Shown here piece after piece: positions 1 through 19,017 of a DNA stretch of 64,000 bases. Below the pieces are notes generated by a model. The model made no database searches. It was not told where the DNA came from and saw only the letters and a program-made list of their open reading frames with translations. Within the stretch, counting starts at the first letter, position 1. Each line of letters begins with the position of its first letter. The stretch spans positions 12,236,501-12,300,500 of the forward strand of contig CM075202.1 in NCBI GenBank assembly GCA_037577475.1. Reading direction: 5' to 3'. The DNA is from Chaunax sp. Z400 (taxonomy: Eukaryota > Chordata > Actinopteri > Lophiiformes > Chaunacidae). Position numbers and translations under genes: made by a program.

Positions 1-714
1 CATCTAAATAATTGTCTCTCAAAGATGCACGCACTTTCACATGCACGATGAGAGGGAGAGCAAGGTGGGGTGAGTAAAAAAGAGAGGCAGAGAAAAAGGA
101 GGAGGAGAACGGAGATCATAAATCCAGCTTCTATTGAAGTATAGGCTACTGTTTTACCAATCTGCTGGCTCAGCAGTGCTGTGAGTGTAACCATATAGCT
201 GTTATAAAATATATCCCTCCCCTGCTGGCGCTTTCTCAAGGCTTTGCTGTCATACTTCCCTTTGATCGAAGAGATGGGGCAGTTTGATCCCAACTCTGTG
301 CTGAATACCAGATTATCTTATGACAAATCAAACAGTATGGAGGGTAAATGGTGACAGATTGTTGTCGGGCAAACACGAGCACAATCTATGTGCAGCCAAG
401 TAGAATATTTAAGTACTGCGTACAAATAGATACACTCCTTAGCACAGGATTAGATTTCTGCATTGGATGATAGTGGGAAACCTAATATGCCACCAGAGGT
501 GCTGTGTCTGCTAAGCAATAAAGTTATGAAAAGGAAGTAATGCTTTAGTTGATATCACATAACAGCGTTATTGGCGTTTATTGTATTGAATTTCTTGGCT
601 GAGCAATGCTGCTGCAACCCCTGGTGGGCAATACTGCAAACGAATGGAGGCGTCAGATACTGTATGACCAGAATTTTAAATGAAGAACAGAGGGAGGAAG
701 TGGGAGGCCAGAGT

Positions 715-737
715 TAGAGAGAGAGAGAGAGAGAGAG
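715..737. repeat. (GA)n microsatellite
   Basis: Uninterrupted GA dinucleotide run of about 11 units in presumed NBAS intron. It sits in a purine-rich neighbourhood. Confidence 0.85.
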
Positions 738-1373
738 TGAAAACAATGAATTCAGCACCTACTGAGAGAAATAATAGCTCCCCAAATTTTAAGGCCTAAG
801 TATCACGGAGCACGTCAGTAGGAAGGCAATTTAACACACCTTTGAGAGTCTCGACTGAGGAGGAGCAGAACAGAGCATGGAGCCATTATGAGAGCAATAG
901 GTAGCAAGCATCTCCTCTGTTCCCTTTTTGGTTTTTTTGCTCCCTATTTCAATCTTTTTTCTTTTTCTTTTTTCTATTTCACTCTCACATTGTTCCCTCT
1001 CCTATTTCTTGCCATTATGAATTGTATACAATATGTTGTTCTGTGGCTGAAAGGGGCTCCATTTCCACATAGATGGCTTTTTGGGGGAGCTGGAAAATTG
1101 GATGCTACTGTCCTGATGTGCTTCTTTTTTTTTTTTTCCCCCTCTGAGCAGTGGCGGGGTCAGATGTTGGGGAGGATAACACCCCGATGACCCGACAGAG
1201 GCTCTCTATCTAAAGCCTCACAGATGCATTTACCAGGACTTAACACTTCTGAATAATGCAGAGGGATGAGAGACAACTCCACTATAACGGGAGCAGAGAG
1301 GGAAGGAGGGGAGAGAAGGGAAAGAGACGGGGTGATACAAAGGTGTGGTTCCAGCGATGTGTTCACGTACAGA

Positions 1374-1499
<126 letters not shown>

Positions 1500-4379
1500 C
1501 AACCGAAAGAGGCTGTATTATGCACACGCACGCTCCTCCATTAAAAGCAAATGCCATTGAAGGCAGGATCGCAGCAAAATCCATTAGGACAAATCTCCGT
1601 GAAATGAAGTAAAAGTAAAATGTAAAGGAGAGATGAAATGGAATGAAAAACAGGAGGTAGGCTGGGGTTTAGGAGGGCCCAAGGGCTACTGTTATCCACA
1701 CTGTCCACTGAACCATTTTAGAACAACAGCCCACAATGACGGCTAGCCAGAGCAGAACAAATGTAGTGTGAGACAGAGACAGAGAAGGGGTGGGAAAGAT
1801 GACGAAAACGAGAAGAAAAAAAATTAAAGGAACGTGTGAATGCTGGTAAAAATGTGTTCTTGTTTGTTTTTTTTTACCAAATGTCCTTCCTGCATTTGAC
1901 AGCTATGACTGTGTTGCTTTTAGCAATAATTAAATGTTTGAACTTTGTATTTACTTCATACTTTGGTTTGCTCTTCCTTTGTAACATATGCCGTTCTGCT
2001 GCCAGTAGACTTGTTTGTGTGTGTCTGTGATTGGTCGGGTGCTGCAAATGCCTCTGTTATGTGAACACACATATGGCTGCCCTGGGAGAGCCTGGGATGA
2101 TAACCACCATCATGGGACCGCTAAGAGAGAATTTTGTTGTTAGGTTTAGTGAGGACAGCAAAACAGAAAGATATCCTGCAGCGTGCTGAATCTGTAGCAC
2201 AGTCCTCTGATTAAAGTCTAATTGTTGATCTGACTGGTTCATTTAGTTTTTCATTTTAGTGGCTGATTCTTCTGGGTGACCGTGTTAGCGACTGCAGACA
2301 ATTACATTTAAATCAATTCATTTTTGACTACTTTTAGTTGTCAACCCACCATATCATCACCTCATGAAGCTGTTATGATGACCATTTTAGCTAACAATAA
2401 ACTTCCGGTTGACAAAAGGCAACATCGGCGTTCATTTGCAGCCATGTCTCTGTTCATCTGATGAATGTTAAACCCCAGGATTTACTCTTCTTGTATCTCT
2501 GCTTTTGATCATATCTGCCTCTTCAGTAGCTTAATGCTCCACTATTTCAACCACTCAGTTGATCAATTTTGCTGTCTACTGTTTGGAGCTGAGCAGGCAG
2601 CATACAGTGGGTTTATTCCACTGGTGCTGGAAGAGGAAACCAAAGAATGTAGTTGTTGCCTTAATACTAAAATCATGAGGTTATAGAAGCATAAATGCTC
2701 CACAGAGCTGAAAGAAACTGCGGTCAGGTGATAATTCTCTGTGTTCCCCTGAATACTGAATTAAACAACTGCTAATAAAACAATATTGATTAGTGCAGCT
2801 TTCAGTTTCAACAGGCAGTACTTCCAAACATCTAGTTATATTTAACTTTGTTCTGTAACCTTCTAAACTTCTAAAGTTTGGAACTAACCATGTTTAAGAC
2901 ACTTGCCAACACAGATATGCATTTTAATTACCAACACAACAATCGAAGCTCTTTATTTATTACGCTCTATTATCAGGCTCGCTTTAATGAGTGAGAAGTA
3001 TAGGGGATGACACTGATTATCTGTGTTGCTGTTCACATTCTCTCTCACACATTCCAATTAACAGCTGCAGTCGATTTTTTTTCTTTCTGTGAAACTAAGT
3101 AAATGTAGATGTGGACAAACACGGGCATCTGAAAATGAAGAATTCAAGGTAAACAACTTCATCCCAGAAATGAAAGACAAACTAGGCTGTGTACATTGCA
3201 GAGTAGAGTTTTCTGTGACCAGAGAGAAAGGTACGAGTTAAATAAGTTTTCACGGGCAGCGCGGTAGCTCTTGAACAGGGCAGTGTGTAATGTGTGTGTG
3301 GTTCAGTGAGTGACAGTGAATGTGAGTGGGGCAGAGGAAAAGGTTAGCAGTAAATTGCCAGTTTGACAGTAAATGTACAGTTTAGGCTAGAGCATGCTGA
3401 GGTAAGAATCAACCTCAGTCCTGGATGGAAAAAAAAACCATCCTCCCTGTGCTTCCTGACCACAGTGTGGAAAATTAGCCCATTACTTTTTGCTTTGACT
3501 GACAGTGAACTCACAATATCCTCCAAAGCTGAAGAAAGTCTTGAAAAGAGTCATCCGAAGATGACATATCCCCCCCCCCACAACAACATCCCGCCAAAAA
3601 GTTGTACAAGTGTATGACATATCCTCCATACTATAGTCTAGAATGTCTAGAGTGGGGGATATTGTTTTAGACAGATGGTATGGAGAAAATGACCAACATT
3701 CAGAGTCACCATAAAACCATCTTTCCAGAGAAAACTCAAAAACTAAGATTTGTAGTGAATTCAAAGTATCAAAAACAAAAAAAACTACTCATCATGGCTA
3801 ATGTGAGAGTAAAGTTTGGTAAAGCAAGAACGTATAGTTTGTTAGGTATGCTCAGGACAAGATGAACACGTTTCAGACTCACCTTAAAAGTAACTTTTCC
3901 ACGGAAACCACAAAAAGTGACATTTGTAGAAAATTCAAAATGTCAAAAGGCAAAACTAGTTATCATGGTTAAAATACGTATAAATAATTACTGACAGATA
4001 AGACAGATGATTTTTATCCCGGGGGGATAACTAAAAAGGTAACACGTCGTCAATTATATGGAAGTGGTATGGATATTAAGTCAGTCTGCAAACTACTGTA
4101 TGCCAATCAAGATGGAAAACAGAAAAAAAAAAGGTTTCCATCATCATCCCAGTGAGCACACTATTATTTCAATAAGTTATATGGCAAGTTAACGTCTGTT
4201 TGTTAAAGCAGATCAATCATGTTTGCAAAGTTAAATGTTTTACATTTGGCCTTGACGTTGTTCATATACTATTTTATATTGATGTTGATCAATATGGGAA
4301 AAATCATTGTGATCATATACAGGTATTGTATTTATCTTATTGTCAATCCCTTGGTGGAATATTCCAAACAGTTCTTCTT

Positions 4380-4625
4380 CTTTTTTTTTTCTTTTGTTGC
4401 AACTGTCCAAACTTGTTTGTGTTGCTGACATCAAATTCAAAATGAGCATACATTTACAAAAATCAATGAAGTTGGTGGGATGAAAGACTGAAGACAGTAT
4501 ATTGCCTCTGCACATCGTTTTAATTGAGTTTATGTCAGAAAAGGAATAGTCAATTATAACAATGTATGTTTAAGACAGCATCCCAACTTGTTTGGAGTTG
4601 GGACTGCAAATTGAATTAAATGGAT
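4380..4625. repeat. Decayed interspersed repeat (familiar fish type)
   Basis: The segment contains the phrases ATTCAAAATGAGCATA and, about 150 bases on, CATCCCAACTTGTTTGGAGT. From memory this pair resembles the end of a common fish interspersed repeat with a CGTCCCAACTTTTTTGGAAT-like terminus. The exact family cannot be named from sequence alone, and no coding capacity is left. Confidence 0.4.
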
Positions 4626-4698
4626 TGGTGTTCAGTGAGGTGAGCTATAACCATGGTCTACAGTATGCAACTGATAAATCAGAGGAGGGGGGTCTTAC

Positions 4699-10210
<5,512 letters not shown>

Positions 10211-10540
10211 ATTTACTTAGACGCAGCTGTAAATAGTCTACGGCGACTGCCACAGGACAAAATATATAAGGGAACCACGTTTGGAAAGTGTAATAACTTC
10301 TCATTTAACTCTATTTAATGGATTGATTTTAAATGCTATGAAATTAATTAAAACATTAATTGTGTTCTTCTGTAGTTAGCCCCACAAGCGACGTGTATTG
10401 TATATATATATATATACTATTTTTACGAATTAGTCACTACCCGGAACCAATGACATAAAGCTGGTCTGTAAAACAAGTTGCACCGGGCCGATAATTCCGA
10501 ACACACTATATCCGTTCGGGTTGCACACGCAGCAGCAATA
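10211..10540. promoter_or_regulatory. Bidirectional NBAS-DDX1 promoter region
   Basis: Only 330 bases separate the NBAS start codon (minus strand, ATG at 10210) from the DDX1 start codon (plus strand, 10541), so both 5' UTRs and core promoters must lie here. The region holds an alternating TA run near 10399-10416 and a more GC-rich block from about 10440 to 10540 just before DDX1. Promoter function is inferred from geometry; no specific transcription-factor site is claimed. Confidence 0.8.
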
Positions 10541-13500
10541 ATGGCAGCGTTTTCTGGTAAGAATTTTATTGTCAATTGCGTAATGTTAATGTCATATTCG
10601 TGTTGCACTTCAACGCCAAACTACTTTTAAAAGCTACGCAAACGTACTGAATCACTAAGTGTGTCTCTTGTTCAACAGAAATGGGGGTTATGCCTGAAAT
10701 CGCGCAGGCTGTGGAAGAGCTAGACTGGCTGTACGTCACTTATGGATTTTTGCTGGTTTTATTGGCCCCCTCAATATTGCTAATTCACGCTTATGTTGTG
10801 ATGTGTGTCCATGTTAGTGTTGCACCTAATAAGTGCGTGAGTTGACATTGAACTGATTTATTTCAATCACTTGATTTTAGGCTACCCACTGATATCCAGG
10901 CAGAATCCATTCCCCTTATTCTTGGTGGAGGAGATGTACTTATGGTAAGTCTACCTCGTTGTTTGTCTTGGACACAAAATTCCCACAATGGAAGTTTTAC
11001 ATCTTATTTTCGTTTCTTAGGCTGCAGAAACCGGTAGCGGCAAAACGGGTGTAAGTATTAGACTCATGCACAATTTTGAAATACCACTCTACCTCTTAAG
11101 TTTTAACTTTATTTTTTAATTAAATTAACATTCAAACAACCGGCCAAGTATCATTAAAAACAAGCTTAAGTGTGATACTTGTCATCCTCAGGCCTTCAAT
11201 ATCCCAGTCATCCAGATCGTGTATGAAACCCTGAAGGACCAGCAGGAGGGCAAGAAGGGCAGAGCCTCCGTCAGGACTGGAGGAGCTAGTGAGACCATTT
11301 TAATACTTACTTGGTTGGTTGATTTGCCTAAATCATGTTCATAACATTGCACAGACCTCTCTGGTCCAAGAGACCTAACCAGGCCAGTATTTGAATCAAG
11401 TATCCATTATTCGTGTAAATTATGGGAGCTGTTGTCTGTCCTCTGCAGATGTTTAACCTGCTTTGTTTCTTTCTCTGGCTCAGTTTTCAACAATTGGCAG
11501 ATGAATCCTTATGACCGCAGCACAGCCTTTGGTAAGAGGGGGGAAAATAAGCATGTAATATCACATTCCAGGACGGTTTGAAAGACAGACTCGTCTCTTA
11601 GGACTGTGCAACATAGTCCACATTTGATCTTTGTTCCCTCTCCTCATTGTCACTTTTAATTTTTTACCTGTACAGCAATTGGTGCAGATGGGTTATGCTG
11701 CCAGAGCAGAGAGTTTAAAGAGTGGCATGGCTGTCGCTCCACAAAAGGTGTCACCAAAGGTGTGTACTTTACAATTACTGGCACTTTAAAATTACTTTAG
11801 ATTTAAAACAAGAATACTTTAAAGACAACATGCATGCAGTTGACAGGTAACTATCTTTGACAGACAAATATTAGAGGGTCTTTATTTTCATACCAACTGT
11901 TTCCTTTCCTTTTCCACGTCTTTATATGTCCAGGGAAGTACTATTATGAGGTGACCTGCCATGACCAGGGTCTGTGTCGCATTGGCTGGTCCACCAGTCA
12001 GGCAGCCCTGGACTTGGGTATGCTCTTCTATTCTTAAAAACTCTTGCAGCAGAACATACATCAGCTAAGATAAGCGTTCTTGCTAGAGCAGTAATTCAGT
12101 GTCATACTCAATGTCGAACTTTTTTTCTTTTCTTTTTTCTCCCCAGGAACTGACAAGTATGGTTTTGGTTTCGGTGGAACTGGAAAGAAATCCAACAACA
12201 AGCAGTTTGACAGTTATGGAGAGGTAATAATGAATGCATGAGCATGTTATTTACATATGTGAACGATTGTGAGGATAATTTCAACATGTTTTTTTCTTTG
12301 TTTTCCCTTTGCAGGAGTTTACCATGCATGACACTATCGGATGCTACCTGGATCTAGACAAGGGCCAAATCTCCTTCTCTAAAAATGGTGCTGTCTCAGT
12401 AGTTACGATTCTTATTATTACGGTTTTGTTGAACATTTGGAGCCAATGGTAAATGACATAGTTGCTCATGTTTATTGCCTCATTCTCTCTATTTCCTTTT
12501 TCCAGGTAATGACCTGGGTGTGGCTTTTGAGATCCCTCAGTATGCGACGAATCAGCCCTTCTATGCCTCCTGTGTGCTAAAGGTATCACATCAGTATGAA
12601 GCCTGGAAAGAAATGAGCAGTGTTCAGTTTAGCATCATGCAAGTAGCCCTTCTCTTGATCTGTCTGACAGAATGCAGAGCTGAAGTTCAACTTTGGAGGA
12701 GAAGACTTTAAAAATGCCCCCAAGAGTGGGTTTGTTGGCGTGGACCAGGCACCGGAGGGTCACGCAGTCAGATCTTCTCAGACAGGTGTGTGGAACTAAC
12801 TATGTTTCAGGTTTAGCAAGAAAATAAATTGAAAAGAGACAGAAACATTCAAATGTGATTGTGAGAAATATCACATTTGTAGAAAACCAGAGAAAATTTG
12901 ATCTTTAGACTAGATGATGTGTTACTTTCCTTTACAATAAAAGACTAATTTTACTAGACGTTTTACAACGAGTAATAAGAGCTACGTTTATGCCAATGTG
13001 GATAACACCCATTAATACATCACCAGCAAGGCAACACAACTGGTACATGTCCCAGTGTTGAATAGCTGTCTCTGCTCTGTGATTGTGCAGGCAGTGCCAA
13101 AGTGAGTCAGGCGAAAGCTTCATCCAACGCACCCAAAGCTCTGATCATCGAACCATCGAAAGAATTGGCTGAACAAACCCTCAACAATGTCAAGCAATTT
13201 AAGAAATATGTGGAAAACCCCAAACTCAGGTATGACTGTACAGGACTGGTAACGACATTGGTTGGCCCATATACACATAGGATCATGACGTTTGCAGAAT
13301 ACATGCATGTGTTGGTTAAAAACCATTGCTAAGCTAATTTGTAAGTCCTGTCTTATACCAGCAGATGGAGCCAGAGTGTAATTGTAATTGCATTCTTCAT
13401 AGGGAATTGCTGGTTATTGGTGGCGTGGCTGCCAAAGAGCAGCTGGCTGCTCTGGAACAAGGGGTACGGGACATGTACAGTCTCCAAACAATCTTTCAAA

Positions 13501-16500
13501 TAAGTTTGTTGTTAAACAGGAGTGGAAATAGTTTCATTCTAATTTCATTGCTAATCTCCCTTTGCCTTGTTCCCCCGCCTGCCCCGTATTTTTTTTGCGT
13601 TGTCTTATAATTAGATTGACATCGTGGTGGGAACACCCGGCAGACTGGATGATCTCATATCCACTGGGAAACTCAGCCTGTCCCAAGTCCGCTTTCTAGT
13701 CCTGGATGAGTGTGTATGTACAACACATGGAGAGTATTTTAATAACTCCTACTGTAGGCTACATCTGAAGCATTGATTTTTTTCAGTAGAAATTGCTCTT
13801 TCATTTAATGGTTTATTTACAGAGCATAACATACTCTGACGTCACGTATCCATTTGTGTCGCTCAGGATGGCCTGCTGTCTGCAGGCTATACAGACTTTA
13901 TCAACAGGATCCACAACCAAATCCCTCAGGTCACCTCTGATGGCAAGAGACTGCAGGTAATACTTGAGATTAATTGCATATATGACACACTAACATTTTA
14001 ACAACGATAACTTTAAACGTTAACAGTAGTCAGAGCAGTTTCTGTGCATTTTGTGAAAACCTACTGCGTGTTGATATTTGAATTAAAGATGGATTAGATG
14101 AACATTTAGACAATGCTCTCTGGTGCTCACCAGCTAGCAGAGAAGGTAGCACGCTACATGCATTATGTTATTGCTGTAAGATTGGGGCCGTCCAACTGAA
14201 ATATTTCAGTTCCTAAAAATCAGATATGTACATGTTTTTTCACTGTATCATGTAACTCCAGGGCGTCTACTTCATTGTGACTGCACACAGACACACATCT
14301 GCAGGTGACGTGCAGGTACTAGTTGAAGAGCATTTGTCGATATCCTCTTTTCCAGGTGATTGTTTGTTCAGCCACACTGCATTCATTTGACGTAAAGAAG
14401 TTGTCTGAGCGTATCATGCACTTCCCGACTTGGGTGGACCTGAAGGGGGAGGACTCTGTCCCTGAGACCGTCCACCATGTGGTCGTACCCGTCAATCCTA
14501 TGATCGATCGCCTCTGGGAGCGTCTGGGCAAGAACCACATCCGGGTGAGTCTCATTTTGGCCACTCTTTATTTCTGGGAAAATACAGCAGGGATTTGGTT
14601 TGCTGCTGAAGCATCATGGAGGATTCAACACCTTTTTTAACTTCGATGTTGCTATTTCTCTCAGCTCTGAATAAAACAAAGCTTTTCTCCTCTTGATTTG
14701 TTTTGCTTTGGATAGACTGATGAAGTCCATGCCAAAGACAACACCAGACCAGGATCCAATTCTGCAGGTAAGAGCAGATAGGCAGCACAGTTTGGACCAT
14801 TTAATTTGATCCGAATATGATTAATTAAAAGTACTTTTTCAATGAACATCACATAAACAACCGCACAGATATTCTATTAAGGTTTGCCTAAATAATCATG
14901 ATTCTGGACTCTGAAACAGAAATGTTTGCGTGCATTTTAGAAATGTGGTCAGAAGCCATCAAGGTGCTAAAAGGCGAGTACGCGGTGAGAGCTATCAAAG
15001 AGCACAAGATGGACCAGGCCATTGTCTTCTGTCGCACCAAGATCGACTGCGACAACATGGAACAGTACTTTATCCAGCAAGGAGGAGGTAGGAGGGATCG
15101 GGGCCATTGAGATTTTACTTTTCAGCAGTTCCTGAACTGAAGTTTTAAAGTGGGAACATCCCATTACATGCACACACATGGAGACATGGTCTGTTATTAC
15201 AAATTACAAATTCAGAATCCTCTCTGAGTATTGGTCTATCTTCTTTAGGTCCAGACAGTAAAAACCACCAGTTTTCCTGTGTTTGTCTCCATGGCGATCG
15301 TAAGCCCAATGAACGGAAAAATAACCTGGAGCGCTTCAAGGTAATGAGGACAAAAACTTGATTTGCAATCTTTTAAGCACAGCCATTCTATCGGTGTTTG
15401 AAGCTTTTTTCATGTTTTCTCAGAGAAAAGAAGTGAGGCTCTTGATCTGCACAGACGTAGCTGCCAGAGGAATTGACATCCATGGAGTTCCTTATGGTAA
15501 GGATGTTAGATTTCTAACATAAAACTTACCACAACATTTAAACTCATCTGGTTAATATTGTTCAGACCCCCCCCCCCGTCTTGCCACCAAAACAACTCTG
15601 ATCTGTTGAGGCATGGACTCCACAAGATGTCAATGTTAAACTTTGGAATAACTCCAAAGTGTAACATTGGAGTTTTTTCCATTTTTCCTGCTTCCATCAC
15701 ACAGACTTCAAGAACCGACTTTTCACTTGTCTAATATACCATTCCTTGACATGTACCATTGTAACGAGATGATCCATTTACTTACTTCACCTATCAAGGG
15801 TTATAATGTTGTGGCTGATTGGTGTCCATTCCTAGCACACGTTTCAGATGCTGATTTTTACACAATGATGATCATACAGGAATACTTTGCTGTGTTTTAT
15901 ATTTCTAATCCAGTCTCTGCCATCAGCTCTCACAACTTTATCTTTATTTTTTATTTTTTTGCTCCAGTGATTAACGTCACCCTGCCAGACGAGAAGCAGA
16001 ACTACGTGCATCGTATCGGCAGAGTTGGAAGAGCTGAGAAGTGAGCAGATGTTTTTTGGTATAACTGTGTTTGAAAGAATCTTATGAATTTATCCAATTC
16101 ATCTTGATTGCAATCCCGAAACGCTCACAAAATACACCTAACAATGTCTCATCACAGTATGATTCAGCTGAGAGACAATGACTTATTACTCACAGATAAA
16201 ATCCTCTCCTTTCAACTTGCAGAATGGGACTGGCCATCTCCTTGGTAGCTATGAAGACGGAGAAGGTAGGGTGGATGATGGAGCACTCTGAAAGTTAACG
16301 GTGCATATTTTTTGAAAATAGGTGGAAGTAAATCTTTCCACGTGTGCAGGTGTGGTACCACGTTTGTGCAAACCGAGGCAGAGGCTGCTACAACACCCGA
16401 CTCAAGGAGGATGGAGGCTGCACCATCTGGTACAACGAGAAAGAGGTGAATGAAGACAGACACACACTTAATCAGCTAGATTAACATACACACACTCGCC

Positions 16501-17886
16501 CCAAAAAACACACATCAAAACCCTCATTATATAGAAGATCCTGGAGCTTGATGCATGGATCGAGAGGTCACTCTTTTACAAGGGTGACCTGGCCAAGAAG
16601 GCAGCAATGAAGGTAATTATAGTCAAATCTGCTTGTACCCTAATCATGGGACAATGATATTATAAATGTATTAATTTCACAGAAAACATTAACTAAGATT
16701 ATATCCGGACTGATGTTGGTGGCGTGTCGAAAGGTTAAGTAAGTTAAGCTGTTTTGTGTGTGTCCTGTAAATGCACACAGCGTCTCTCTCTGAGATGCAC
16801 TTTTTGTTTCTGCTCGTTTCTGCAGACAGTATAATGAAGATTTTCCTCATTAAAGATGTAGGTTATTATTTAAGCCGTCTGCATTCCATCCACTACTGAT
16901 CAGAATGATCATTTTTTATAACCCAGCCCAGCCACATCCAGATGCCACACACTCCTAAATGGTCAGAAGTGATCATTTGAAGGTGATGCTGACGCTTCAG
17001 CTACACACAGCCATACTTTTGCATAACTCTATTTCTTTTGGAAATATATTCATTTGCAGATTTGTATGTCAAAGAAGAGTGGACTTGTGACCTTGTGGGG
17101 TTATTCACTGTCCAGGTGTCTTTCAGGTTTAAGTGATTTGATAAGCAGCAAATTTGTTTGTCATTCTGGCTTAAGTGGCGCCTTCGGCTTTGGAGGATGT
17201 CTGCTGTGAAATGGAATGTGTTCATGGTGAAACCCTAATGTGCAGTGAAGTTTTACTAAAGTTTGGAAGCACTGAAATCTCAAGCACACACACACACACA
17301 CACACACACACTTTTGTCCCATGTAAATATGATATAATCCCACGCTACCCATCATGAACTCTCAATTCTACTTGTGCCCTTTTTCTCTTTCATCTGGTCA
17401 CAGCTCCTGTCGGACATTGAGGAGCATCTAAAATGCACCATCACCCAGTGTGAGCCAGACATCAAAGTACCTCTGGATGACTTCGATGGAAAGGTCACCT
17501 ATGGCCAGCGCAGGGCATTAGGAGGTATTTGTTCTAGAGTGACTCATCTCTTTACGCCAGCATTTTGTACATTTTTAGCCACACTAGTAGCACCGATTAT
17601 AGTAATAGGAATATTGATAGACTGAATATTGTACGTCATTATAGCCTTTATAGTCTGGTCGCTTTGCTAAACACATATTACATTCACTGTTTTTTGTTGA
17701 TGTTGACTATCAAACCTGTTTTTTATTTTATTTTTTATTTTTTTATCTCACTTAGGTAGTAACTACAAGGGCCACGTGGATGTTCTGGCCCCGACAGTTC
17801 AGGAGCTGACAAGCCTGGAGAGAGAAGCCCAGAGTTCCTTTCTTCATCTGGGATACCTTCCAAACCAGCTTTTCAGAGCCTTTTGA
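10541..17886 (+). CDS. ddx1: ATP-dependent RNA helicase DDX1
   Basis: DDX1 is a DEAD-box RNA helicase with a SPRY domain inserted in its first RecA lobe. It acts in the tRNA-ligase complex, RNA processing and RNA clearance at DNA breaks. Exons: 10541-10556, 10679-10730, 10881-10944, 11021-11050, 11192-11288, 11484-11531, 11676-11759, 11934-12017, 12147-12223, 12315-12387, 12506-12582, 12671-12785, 13091-13229, 13403-13463, 13615-13713, 13867-13956, 14356-14544, 14716-14767, 14941-15087, 15249-15340, 15424-15496, 15968-16040, 16223-16265, 16350-16445, 17404-17524, 17756-17886. Their sum is 2223 bases: 740 residues plus stop, equal to human DDX1. Visible motifs: Walker A AETGSGKTG (about 46-54), SPRY about 70-247, Ia PSKELAEQ (294-301), II DECD (370-373), III SAT (407-409), V TDVAARGID, VI HRIGRVGR (601-608). 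Motifs Ia (Arg to Lys) and II (Ala to Cys) differ from the usual residues. Confidence 0.97.
16535..16612 (+). CDS. ddx1: Candidate in-frame cassette exon of DDX1 (26 codons)
   Basis: Between the DDX1 exons ending at 16445 and starting at 17404 lies a 78-base segment bordered by TATAG and GTAATT splice signals. It is phase 0 at both ends and open throughout, reading KILELDAWIERSLFY...AAMK. Skipping it gives the canonical 740-residue DDX1; including it inserts 26 residues after residue 657, in the C-terminal part that follows helicase lobe 2. No such segment is present in the human protein as I remember it. It could be a lineage-specific alternative exon or a chance open segment; the good splice borders and amino-acid composition favour a real exon. 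Confidence 0.55.
17285..17311. repeat. (CA)n microsatellite in a DDX1 intron
   Basis: Short CA run of about 13 units in the intron before the penultimate DDX1 coding exon. Confidence 0.9.
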
Positions 17887-17927
17887 ATACACCCAAACAA
17901 TGGGGCTGCTGATAGAGAGTACAGAAA

Positions 17928-17933
17928 AATAAA
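17928..17933 (+). terminator. DDX1 polyadenylation signal
   Basis: AATAAA lies 42 bases after the DDX1 stop codon, so the proximal 3' UTR would be very short. A second AATAAA at 18192-18197 could serve as a distal site. Confidence 0.7.
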
Positions 17934-19017
17934 ACATCTTCACATATTACAACAACATGACATTTTTCCCGGTGAACAGAAAAATATAAACACAATAATC
18001 ATAAATGATTTGCATGAAATGTTTACTTAAAGCTGTCAGATTGACAGCATTTCACTGGGCATTTCACCAGCTTCTCTGTAGTCTGCTTACAGGGGATAGC
18101 CAGACTCCTGATATCTGTTTAATTTAATTATTTCTCCTCTGAAAGGTTTAGAGTTTATACTTTGGCCTTCTTTGTTTTGAGAGAATCTGCTAATAAAGCC
18201 TTCACTTGCAAGAATATTAAAGAACATAATCATTGGCAACTAATGTGAAACCTAGTTTTGATGGAGTTTTGTTTTCTGGTCAGTATGACAGAATTAAGCC
18301 ATTCAAAGTTTCCGTGTGATGTAATTGGCTAAGAAGTCAAAGTGACTTTTTTTTCTGAAATAAACTAGTGATATGCTTAAATTGTGTTTCTCTTTTTTTT
18401 AAAAACCATAATTACTCCTCTGAAAGGAAGGAAAACAATTATTATAAATGCCTTTTTTGTTGAACTCTTCATTTAGTGTTTTTAGAGTTCCAGTTTGCTT
18501 ATCTAGATAAGACTACATAATCTCATTAATTATCATACTTTAATGAACTCCTTTTAAAGTCAAATCAACTTCAAATTTCATCAATACCATCCCAACAAGA
18601 TAAGGATGAAAAGTTAAGGTTTGGTCGACCCAAACTTGACATGTTGGACAAAAGTCCCCCCCTGAAGTCATCTATACAATATTCAGTTACAGTGGCAGCG
18701 CCACCTTCTGGCGAATGTAAAATGTCTTACAAACCTTTGTTTTTTTTTAATCTAAATTTGTCATAGGGTGGTGTTCGCAGGATATAGTCAAAGAGAAAGT
18801 AGATTGTTAGGTGCTCTCTAACGCCACGTAGTGGACAAAAAAAAATCACAATCCTTCCCATTGTTTTCCATAATATTATGCAAATATAACCATGTTTACC
18901 TCCCGGTGCATCGTACCGAGGAAGATGCAGGACACCCACGACGGGCGTTCGCACGCCCGTTCAACGCTGCTTGCAGTTTTAAATTCATTTTACATTTCAT
19001 TACAATGAGAATTCAAA

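Noticed and set aside
13102..13332. Stand-alone open frames within DDX1
   Set aside because: They are read-through of DDX1 exons into introns and not separate genes.
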